A DNA stretch of 64,000 nucleotides from Bugulina stolonifera (Eukaryota; Bryozoa; Gymnolaemata; Cheilostomatida; Bugulidae): the NCBI GenBank assembly GCA_935421135.1, contig OW285188.1:9094733-9158732 (forward strand), read 5' to 3'. A program made the translations under genes and the position numbers. The notes beneath the pieces were generated by a model, which was given only the letters and a program-made list of their open reading frames with translations, searched no databases and was not told the DNA's origin. This document shows positions 40,701 to 52,700 of the stretch, in pieces (the stretch's first letter is position 1; each line of letters begins with the position of its first letter).

Positions 40701-43700
40701 ATGTTCAAGTCCCATCAAAAACCACTCGTACAGTAGTTCTGTATAACAGGTTCTCTTTGTAGTACTGCCAACACTAATGTAGATGATCACACTGTGCCTG
40801 GACAACAAATAAACAGAATTATTATTCCTAAAGTACAACAATATTACGTTGAAACTGTGTCCAAATCATAAAAAATACACTAGATCGAGTATAGTCCCTC
40901 TCCTCTATCGAAAAGTTAATAATTTAACTTGTGCACCTCCATTCACAACTATTTACTATCTAACAGAAATAGAGTTATCTTCTCACTAACAAGGGTCCAC
41001 AACTCCCATACAAATGAGAAACAATAACGATTCTGAGGTAGCCTGAGAAGTCGGTGAATACAGAGAAAGGCGTGTCAGCAGGTGTGTGACAATGACTGGT
41101 CTGATGATACTTGTAGATATCAATGCATGCAGAAACGGACCCTCTGTACAGGAAGTAATATGGCACGCACTCTCCGTACAGGAAGTGATACGACCCACAC
41201 TCTCTGTACAGGAAGTGATACGACCTACACTCTCCGTACAGGAAGTGATATGACAGGCACTCTCCATACAGGAAGTGAGATGGTACGCACCTGGCTAGGA
41301 AACTCTTTAGTGATGATGTCGGCATCGTCAACAACAAGATGGCAGAGCCTTAGTACATTAGTATATCCACTTTCTAACATTCTCATGAAGGTAGAGGGGG
41401 TGGAGACTATGACATCTGTACCATTTACCAGCTGACACTGTTAAATACACACAGTTAGCAGCTATATATAGGTCTATACACCACAGCAATTACATCTGTT
41501 ACTGTGTATCTGTTACTGAGCGCCTATATCCTACATTTACAACGGCAACTAAATTAGTACCTCAAGTGTATTCAGCATATGTTATAATCCTGTTACAAAT
41601 GTTGGCTGTTAACTTCCTTTAAAAGATGGAAAAAAGAACAGAGTAACTGAAACACTCTGATGATAATGGTGAAGGTGCAGTTTCCAAGGTTATTATCACT
41701 GTACTGTACATTGTGTGTTCACACTTCAACTCACATTGAGGCTGTTTTCCGATTCCCTACGGCCATGTAATACTAACAGACACTTGTCGGCTTTGTCACC
41801 AAATATGCTGGAAACATGAAAGAAGATCTGCCTTGCCTTTGACCATGACGCACAGAGAATTAGACACCGTGGCTAAAAGTACATAACCCATAGGAATTCT
41901 TACTGTGGGAATGCTATTTACATGTATGTATATACATATAGGCCTAAATGTTACTAAAAAACAATTTGTGATAATACAAACCATATTATAAGCAATAAAA
42001 ATGAACAGTTACTCTAGGCCCTAGGGTTTGTAATATGTATTAGATAGGAAAATTTTAAAATAATTATCAAAATTTGATTTTGTATAGGCCTAATCCATCA
42101 TCGGAAAATGTTGATGCGAGTAATACGTAAGACGAGATGCATTTTATATTTTTTTATTGACTCCTAATATTTTGATGTATGTCCATACATCATCATCAGA
42201 GGAATTATTCCTCATTCCTCTGATGATGATGTATGGACATACATCGAAATATTAGGAGTCAATAAGAATATAAAATGCGTCTCGTCTTACTATTCATAAT
42301 CCACCATCGTAATAGTTATATTGTCTAGCATTCATTTTCCTTCAGACCAATAAACTATTAAGATAAAATCTAGTTGACTTTTTAGGCTATATGCCAGGTT
42401 TAACACTATTCAAGCAGTTTGCCACAGTCTATAAAATCATCAATAATATGGATTTACATACCCCGTTTCCATCTGGCAGACATTGGTAGTTAGCATCATC
42501 AAGTAGTAGAGTGGCTAGAGCCAGGACGTATGTCAGTGAGACTCCATCTTTGTCCTCCATGTAGAAAGGATCTGTTATTGCTACAAGCTCTCTGCCTCTT
42601 ATAAGCACAGGCCAAGTATAAGCCTGAATTGTACGCAGCGGGTGGGTTTCACTCCCTCCCAACGATTTCCAATGCTGTAAATAAGAAAACAGACTAACTG
42701 AAGTCATTCCACTTCAGGAGTTTATTTTAAACTTTGTCATTGTGTATGAATTGTGATACGACATGGATTGCATTTTGGGTGACTCGCTATCTAATTTATC
42801 CTGAAAACAGCAATTTGATTACATCTGAAAGTGCATGGGATATGCAAAATGAAGGCCCTAAACGGATATCTGAGAGAGGCCACTAATTGTTAACATTGAA
42901 CAAGAAATATTGTAAAGTAAACAATAGTGTAATGAAGCACAGATACATTCCAAATAGGTTATTGTCTGCACTTGAATAAATTAGGTCACATGATCAACAC
43001 ATGACAGATCATGTGACAGGAAGTAGATAACAATTCAAATGAAAATTTGTAAACCTCTACATTTTCATTCAGCAGAGCAGCTAAAACAAAGTAATTTTCC
43101 AATAGAATCATGTCAAGGAGTTTACACATAGGAGTAGAAGGTGGTGGAACATGCAGTAAAGGTATACTACTGGATGGAGAAGGAAATACACTAGCAGTAG
43201 GGGAGACAGGCTGTACTAACCATTGGGATATAGGGCTGGACATAGTGGGCAATAGAATCCTAGACTTGGTTGATGATTTACTAGTTAAAGCTGGCTGCAA
43301 GGGCAGTCCTGTACACTCTATAGGACTATCACTAAGTGGAATGGACACGCCGCAGAATGTTATAGACATGGCAGACACCTTACATAGACTGAGGCCTAGT
43401 CTTATAGTCGATGAGAAGAAAGCTAAGGCGTACAACGATTCCATCTCTGCACTAGAGACTGCTACTAATCAAGGAGGTGGGTAGGCTTATATTATATATC
43501 TACTTCTTTCTGTGCTGCTGCTAATACTATATACATTATATATCTTATCATATATGTAGTACATTGTACTGTCATTCATAACATAATGCAAAGCACAGCC
43601 ACTAATGCTGTTTTACAAGATTTCATGTTCTTGTTTCGTTAGCAAGGGAATTAGCCTGGGATTCAGCTCAACTAATTAAAACCAGGCATGGAATATTTTC

Positions 43701-46700
43701 CAGTGTGGCTGGTACACAGGCTACAAAGGACTGGGCGTGTGGTATAATTATTTGTGTATTTCAGTAGATAGAAAGATAGAACAATATCAGTAGATATCAG
43801 CTGAGAATACACTGTTACACTAATATTGCAGGAGTGGTAATAATAAGTGGCACTGGATCCAACTGCAGACTGGTAGAACCCAACGGTGGAGCCCATTATA
43901 ACAGTGGTGGATGGGGGCATATGATCGGAGATGAGGGGAGTGGATACTATACAGCCTGGACAGCCCTAAAATCCCTCATCGATCACGACGATTGCTTCAA
44001 TGAATGTGAGCACAGCGTAGAATTTGTCCGTCAAGCTATGAAGGACTACTTTCAGGTCTCCACCAACCTAGACATGCTGACGCACCTTTATACCAAGTTT
44101 ACCAAGTCAGTAATAGCCGGTTTCACCAAGAGAATAGTAGAAGGGGCTGATCAAGGCGACGCTCTCTGTTTAGCCGTATTCAAGAAAACAGGAACTATGC
44201 TAGCCAGACATGTGAAAGCAGTTTGCAAGAGAAGTAGTGCAGAAAGATTTCCAGCTGGTTTAACGCTAGTGTGTGTCGGTTCAGTATGGAAAAGCTACAA
44301 ATACCTAAAGGATTCCTTTGAACAAACCCTCCACCCAGTTGTTAAACAGTTTCATGGAGTTACACTGAAGCAGTTAACTGGTAATGGGGCAATTGGTGCG
44401 GCCATTATTGGAGCACGAGACTCTGGATATAAAGTACCTATAGACTATAGTAAACATGCCAACTCTATTGCCGTCCTGGAGTGACCCCAGCTCCACCAAG
44501 TACTGTATGTTCAGTATATACAGGATACGTGTAATATATAATTATGCATATGTATATGATGATAACTATAGCTGTAGGCAGAACACAGAGACATAACACT
44601 GCCATAATATTGTGTATTGATTGTTACTGGAATATAAACTCGTGAAACTTGTCGTGAATTCGGCAATATATGGAAAAAATTTCCCAATCCTATTTCTGAC
44701 CAAAAAGATGTTTAGTCTAACAATAAATCGCATACAACAAGTATATATAAGTTGAATATTTAATTTGAAGGTATATAATTATCTACTTACCCAGATAGAT
44801 CTATCATGGAGTCTGGAGTTGTGTATACTAAACGCTGGCACTACAGGCACATCACTGAATACCGTAACCTGTCGCTTTAAAGCGTTGGCCTGTGATTGGC
44901 TGTAACTGATTGCATTGGCCTGAAATACAAACAGCACTCTAGCGTTAGGTATAGTTTATATCGCAATCCCAACAATGCCAATTTAGAAAAAATCTCTGAA
45001 CATAAACATCAAATATGACCAGCTAAATCAAATGTACCCCCCTGGAAAATGTCGAGGTTAAGGGAATAAAAGCCGGTGTTTTAAAAGTCACGAAGTTTTC
45101 ATTTCAAACATGATTAGAATTAACCAATCATGATATTTGTGTATAAACGAAACAACAGAATCCACTGTAAACATTCATTACATAAAATGGAAAGCATTGA
45201 TAGTACGTTGGCTACAATACCTGAAACTCTCTACTACTTCCATGATCAGGGTATGACTCATCAACCTTCAGTCTGAAACAGACCCACAAGAGATTATCAA
45301 AACTTCATAGCTCTAAGTAAACAATTATTATTAAAAATAATATTGTAAACTTATTGAAAATTTTGGGCGAGCCCCTTTGTCAATATTCATTTAAAATCTG
45401 ATACCTTACTACATGTACAGTAGGTGTGATCGACAAACAACACGTAATACATTTTAACAATAACTACCTGCTATATGTGATTACTTCATGTTGTTTGTTG
45501 ATCAAACCTACAGTAGGGTATCAGATTTTAAATGAGTGTTGACAATTTAATACACCATCAACCTTTCCAGCCCACTCCTTATTATTATCTCTATCAGAGA
45601 TTAAATAAATTAAAGTATCAACAAGTTCCTAGCACTCGTATAAGATAAAATAGACGTCACCTTTTCTGGTAGACCATGGTTGTGGGCTCTTGCTCCTCTA
45701 AGGAGGGCTGATAGAGAGTGTCATCACCAGAATCACAACCGGAGGAGAGTACAAGTTTATCTCTAAGAGCCAATCTGTAGCAAACGCACATACAGCACAT
45801 TAACCTAATTGGTTACAATTCGAATCCATGACATTAGCACAACAGCGTGAACTCATAGAGCAAGGGGAAGTAGAATTACGTAGGTTTTAAGAAAGATGAA
45901 AATGGAAGCCGACTTCCAAATCTATACAATGGTACAAGTGTGTGCCTAGACAAGAGAATAATTTCAACCCACTCGTTAAGTTCGTCCGTATTGTGGAAGC
46001 TGACACTCTTTCTCGCTCTGCCACCATCACCTGACATACATAAAGTATAAGATGATACGACAGAGATAGGAAACATCAGATTCAAACAGTGTATCAGTAT
46101 GTACATTAGGTAGACCTACGTGTGATTTACATTTAGATCTGGCTGGCTTTGATTTATATTTCCCCATAAAATAAGGTATAAGGGTAAATTCATAATATCC
46201 CAATTTATAAATCAATTCGAAGGGAAGTAGTGATACAACCAGGCATGTACATATATAACATGAAATATACACCAACCATTTGACAAGACATTGTCAGCTC
46301 CATGTATAATATGCAGTATATGTGCATTGTGGACAGATAAGTTATCAAGGTCAACAACCTTCACACACAAATGACCCAGGTCAATAAGAAACAACATAAG
46401 TGCTCAGGAAGATATACCGACCATTTGACAAGACAGTGTGAACACCATTTTGCAGTGGCTGGTAATTGGTGGGATCTCCAGAAGATTGATTAGTCACTGC
46501 AGGAAACGTCAGTCTACCTGTCTTTTTATTTAATACTCCATTTCTTTCTGTAGAACCTGCAATAGTACGAACAGAGGATGACAAGCATGCGATACCAACA
46601 TCTTGATGTTAGAATCTTAGTGTGTAATTGGTCAATGTTGCAATCAACACCATTTATTAGGAGTCCAGGTAACAGTAATGTTACTGTCAAAGCAGTCAGC

Positions 46701-49700
46701 TCCTTACTCAGAAAGGATGGCAATTTTCCTTTCAGCAATGTTGAGTTTGGCTTAGATTTGGCTTGTATATCAAACCAGTAGTAAACATACATAATCATAA
46801 GTATTTGACCTACCACCTGAATCAGTTCCGTTGGAGATTGATAGCTGATTGGTCAGATCTGAGAGAGCACTACAAGATACTGACGACTTGCTGTTAGTGG
46901 TTGGTCTTGGAGGTGAACAGGTCTGAGCTGAAAGTACAAAGATTAAGACGTGGTGTGTAAAACCAACAGAATTATGCTAATAATCCTTCATGTAAAAGCA
47001 GTAGTCGCATTAGCAGTTCCATGAGTTGTCTTCTCATGAAAAAATTCTATGACAAGTCTCTAGGTTTCTCTGGGAGACGCCCAGCTTGAAGGGCACTTCC
47101 AAAGCACTCTTAACCTCCACCCCAGCTCTATCCTGTTTTACAACATAACATATATATCAGCAATATCTTACTAATAATTGCCAGTAACATCTCAATCATA
47201 CAACCCTTGTCTCCGTTTACTATATTTGAACCCCAAATATTGCATTTCCAACTAGAATAATGTGCCGAGAGAATGGAAGTTTAGCATCATCTGGAAACCA
47301 CCAGGTGATTTGTCAAATCATAATTATTTTGCTGTTTGAAATTTTCCCAACTGAAGAATTCTTAAACTTTCGCTGAGAAAAGCCATCTAGCTATTGTTAC
47401 TCTGCACTCATAGTTGCTGTGCAAGTCAGTTAGATTTCAGAGTTATTCACCACTATAAAAACTACAAGCTATTATTGAGAAGACGTGTAGTTTATATTGT
47501 ATCAGGTGTTCTTTGCTGAGAAACCGCTTCAAGCAATAATACAAAGTGCACATTTTTAACCAAGCGACCAAACTAATATGCTATGATATCTACCCTTAAA
47601 TTATGATATAGGCCCACATTGTACACCAACAGCAAATCCAAATCAAATCAAAATTTATTGTATTACTGAAATCAGACTATTCAGGGCCCAAATAGTACTT
47701 CAGTTTACCAATGGACAAGGTGCTCGGCATTCGAAGAGTAGACTCAGCTGCCTCATTGTTCGATAGTGCATCTAGCAATGACTTGCCTCTTCCCATTGAT
47801 AGCTTCTCACCAGCATCGTTGCTGTAATACATTATGTAGTATAAGGGATGACCTAGAAATTCACTGCTAATTTATATTTATTATATAAACCTACATGCAC
47901 ACAAATACATGTACATGTACATGTAGGGGAGAGCGGGGTAAGTTGGGACAATTTTTGGTTTTTTGGGAATAATACGGAGTCTAGAGGTCATAGCATCATC
48001 ATTTTTTGCATGGAGGTACTTTAATATGTTGTCTAACTATAGCCTGAAGCAGACACATTGATAAGTCAGCATAGTGCGGTAATCCATGATTTGGCAGCGC
48101 ATGTCAAACGTCCCAACTTACCCCACTGACGGGGTAAGTTGGGACAGGTGTGGGGCAAGTTGGGACACCACTGAAAATATAGATTTTAGATTTAGATTAG
48201 TCTCATTTTTTATCATGAACAGATAGAATTGAAATGTTACAATAATATTACACATATTTAAAATTATAGCCACGTGTATGTATGTCAAAAACATGTCTGT
48301 AAAAAACTGTGGACTTAATTTAGTTCGGCCTCGAAGTGTTTAATTTTCTTTTATTGCAAAATAGTCTAGGGAAGGTATGAAAATTGTTTTGATGTAAAAG
48401 AGAATTTTTTTGTTAAGTAAATCTTTGTTAGAATAGGATACCACCTTGAACATGAAAAACCCTTAATTCGTTTGGCACCTTATAGGAGTTTGTGCAATAA
48501 TTTATAATAGCTCTATTAGCTGTAATAATTTATAAAGCTCTTTTTTGACCAAGTTCCAGTCTACTTATGCATATTAGACTTAAAACTATAAAATAAACTA
48601 GCGCATCGTAGGTGACCATTTTTCTAATTTTGGTACAGCAAAATTTTCTTAAGCTTTAAGTTTGTCACTTAAGATTAATAGAATATAAAACCAAAACACC
48701 AGAAATAAACCAATACTAGAAAATATAGGCAAAAATGTTGATTTTTACTGTAATTATTATTAGAGTTCGATGTACAATTGAACAACTGACACTCTAGATA
48801 AAACAAAATCATTGAGCAGAAAAAAGATTGTTGAATTTTAATTCCACTTGGCAACCCAACCCAGAGTTCACGGCAGCATTTATGACACAGGCGATAGTAG
48901 TCAATCCGCCTCACTCGTGTGATGGAGTTGATCCAACCTGCGTCTTTCTCTTGGTGCTAATTACCTTTCCTGGGTTTTGGACAGTGGTAAATTGGATATT
49001 TACGGATGTAAAACCTATAACTTTGTAAATAGATTATCGATGATGTTTGATTAAACTATTCCTTGGTACTCTCACCGAAGATGGCAGTTCAACTGGGGTT
49101 GGGTAACAATAAGTGTGGAGAGACATTGAGTGAGTGTACATGTATATAGCCTACTTGTCTAGTTTGAACAACAAAGAGTGAATCTCCCAAACTTTATAAC
49201 TAAATTATACCTAATAATCTATTGAATTATTAGCTTGGTGCTGCCTGATGGTGTTAGTTGGTCTGGTGGGGGTTTCAATAGGCGCAGAAACGGTGTTCGA
49301 AGTGTAGGTATGAGTAGGAAAAGGATGTAGTTTATACATTGTGTTGGTGCTACCCACTGCTGTCAGGGTCATGAGTAAAGTGAGGACAGAACAGAGATCA
49401 AAAGCTGTTATAGCAATGGGTCAGGTTTGACCTGTTTCTACTACGAGTAATATCAATACTAGCTATAGTGCCATCCCCACACAGGATTGGAGTTCTTTAC
49501 CAAAGTCAACTGCTATCCAAGATTCATCAAACAACTTTTAGTTAGATAAAAGGTGAAATTACAGTGTCATCTTGGATACATATCATTCCACAAACATAAT
49601 TTATTATTACAAATGGTGTCCCAACTTGCCCCACACCCCCAATTTTTTGTAAAACACAATTTTTTATTAAGATTTTTGACTTGAGCCTATTTTGACTTTA

Positions 49701-52700
49701 GTTGCTGTAACTAGATGCTATAGAGTCTCTATGTGCAAATTTTCAAAACTATGGAGTCATTCTTTCATTAAAAAAATTAGAAACTCGTCAAGAAAAAAAA
49801 ATTTACTCAAACATGCAAATATTACACTATTGCAAATTGCAAAAAAAATATTTATTCAACTTAAAAAACAAAATAGTGGGTTATGTTTATTTATGTTGAT
49901 CTAACCTTTGGTCCATACCATAAAAATGTAATGGGTCTCATAATACCCAAAACAGCCCTGTCCCAACTTACCCCGCGTCCCAACTTACCCCGCTCTCCCC
50001 TACACATACATGTACATGTACATGTACACATACATGTACATGTACACCTACACATGCATGCAGTACACGTGCATTATTGGCTCTTGATCAAGATAAGACA
50101 TGCATATAATAATAGTAGACAGACTCCTAATATAAAGATCACTGCGTACAGCTAAAGTACTATAGTTATTATATCACTGCAGAAAACCGTTAGTACTACA
50201 GTATATGATGCCTAAATAGCAACAATATAAAATATTATCAAAGTTGAAATTATCTACTCTCGATAGACCGAACTAAAATGATTATTTTGCATTCGAACAT
50301 TAAATACACTACTGATCATCAATAGGATTTCTACTGGACAAGCAGAAGCCATTTACCAGTAAACCAGGGAAACACGTGAAGCCCTGTATGACACAATGAG
50401 ATTGGTGAAGTTACGAACTAAAGCTACTTGCAGAGGTGAGTAAATCATGTGATTGCAAGAACTGGAATGGAAAGGTGGACAGGAAGCTAGAGTATGGCTC
50501 AAATACGCAAAATATCTATGACTGCTGCAGTAGTCCAGGGATATGTTAATAAAAGGTATTGAGAAAACTTTAGCTATCGATATGAGGTTTTGGTTTAACT
50601 AATGACACTAACAACATGTTAATTAAACCATGGCCTAAGGCCATATCACATGGTCATGCATACCTACAAACATTACAATGTAGAAGCACGAATGCATGTA
50701 TAAACATGTGCAGTTCTGCTGGACTGTGTATTTGCTTCCTTACATAAATTAAAACAGTTGGATTGTTAGAGTTGCATCCCCTTTAATTCATGATGTGTAG
50801 AGAAGACAACTCCAAGCAATCTCAAAAGGTACTATTGTGTGAATAACTTCTGCAATTGGGATATAATAATATCATATCAAGAAGTGTGAACTTGTAGACT
50901 TTAATACTCTGTAAACAGTTTCATCCTCTAAAATAAAGCCTTTAGAAACCAGAAATCTTATGAAATCGATTCTGGTTCATGTGCTGAGGTTGTGTAACAC
51001 ACACACACACCCAAGTTTACCAACAGGGTATCATATTATCTATTAACCCATTCATGGGAACAGCCAATAGAAATCAAAGCTGAGACAATAGCAAGAAAAA
51101 GATGGTGACTGGGGCAAAATAACGACTCATCCAGCTCATGAGAATCAAGTCTGGTATAGCAGGATGAATATATAAAAGTTGTAGCTCTGTACCAATGAAA
51201 GACAACTACAGTGTAACTTGCTTAATTCAAACTCCAAGGGACCGCCATAATTGGTTTGAATTAGGCCTGAGTTTATATTGTGAGATCATTTAATTGATGT
51301 CATTGTAAAGTGCTCAGCAGGCACCAAGGCTAATAGTTTGAGCTAACCAAGTTTTTAAATTATCTGAGGTTGAATTAAGCTAGTTCCACTGCATATGTAT
51401 ATCATACAGCCATATACACTCTATACCTTAGATTGGTGGAGGAAGGATATGACACCAGTAAAGTACAGACCTTCCATGATGTTAGGTTTAACGAGGAAAA
51501 CATGGAGAAGATAATTACTAGACTGAAAATGTTCTGTAAGTATTTCCACGTACAATAATATATTTACACATCAAGGGGAACGCAGTTATATATCCTTATT
51601 CTGTGTAGTGTGCAGGTCATGGACTTGATTAAACATATTACCGAAGTATGCGGAGTTCAACCTGCATATAATATAAGTACACCAGTAAAAACACAAAATT
51701 AGGACTGCCTTACATCTCGAATCAGTGACGTGTTAGTTGTGTCAATGGATGATTTTGTGTTGAACGCAGATGAAAGCGTACAAACTGACAAAGAGACTAA
51801 GAGTGCACTTAAGGAATATGTAAGATGGCTGTCTTACAACCGCAAGGAAGACGAAGCAAAGGAAGGATTTCAAGAAATTCTAGATGACATATTTGAGAAT
51901 CATGTAGTTGACTGGAACAGAATATTCAAGGTAATCAACAACAGAGATAGGGAGGGAGCAACTCCTAACCACATATGACTTAATAATGTACAAAGTTGTT
52001 TACATTGATACAGTTGCTTAACTATTATACGTCGTGTGTAAAGACATTTTGAAACTGCTAGCTATCCGTTATACATCATCCATCAGACGAACACCCTGAT
52101 TAGAATCTAATCCTCCTCTCTTGCAGGCTGTGATAGTCACGAGCATGCTCTCAGTTAAAGCTATGAAGCACAATGTACCGGAGAGAGTTATCAATTACAA
52201 GTCATGGTTTGTAGACTATTTCAATCACAGTGTAAACCACTACATATCACACGAGGGAGGTTGGCTTCCTAACACACTCTCTAACATCAAACAGATGGTG
52301 TCCACCACCAGCGTACAGCCAAGTAGAACAACAATAAATTAACAAACTGCTAAAAATATAAGTTGGGAAGATCGAAAGCAAAGTTTACTATTTGTAACTA
52401 AGCGAACGATTCAATAAACTCGAAATTGATTTTATGGTTAGACAGGATCAACACTTTGCTCAACTCAAGTATAATATAATAGGTCTACCTACAGTCTTAT
52501 AGGCAGCTACATGGTAGTAGGGGAACGGAAGGTGGTAATGTAGATATGCCGGTGTCTAGCGAAATTTCCGAGCTTTCGATACTAAATTCAAAATAGCTTC
52601 AGCTTCTTGATTAGTGGTTGGGGGTGTCACCTTTTTCACTGCAAGCTCAGAAATTTCGCTTGACACCGGAACTCGGTGCCCAATCTACATGTAGACTTTC

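Larger units (their letters stand above)
38731..42674 (-). other. Large gene, exons 15-22: degenerate DEAD-box helicase core
   Basis: Exons 42674-42462, 41872-41735, 41437-41291, 40606-40415, 40224-40093, 39834-39681, 39344-39241 and 38874-38731. Exon 15 carries a Q-motif-like IQAYTWPVLIRGRELVAITD, but where motif I (GxGKT) should follow it reads DPFYMEDKDG. Exon 16 has LILCASWSKARQI (motif Ia region). Exon 17 has DVIVSTPSTF and then DDAD at residues 676-679 in place of DEAD. Exons 18-22 cover the second RecA-like lobe, including VVNAHYVLHY; no HRxGR motif VI is visible. ATP hydrolysis is therefore unlikely. Vertebrate TDRD12 also has an altered motif I as I recall it, so this looks like a family trait. 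Confidence 0.85.

Noticed and set aside
40975..41435. Overlapping frames of 93-120 codons on both strands
   Set aside because: They run over the 30-bp minisatellite and the antisense of exon 17; the true coding frame is the helicase exon 41437-41291.
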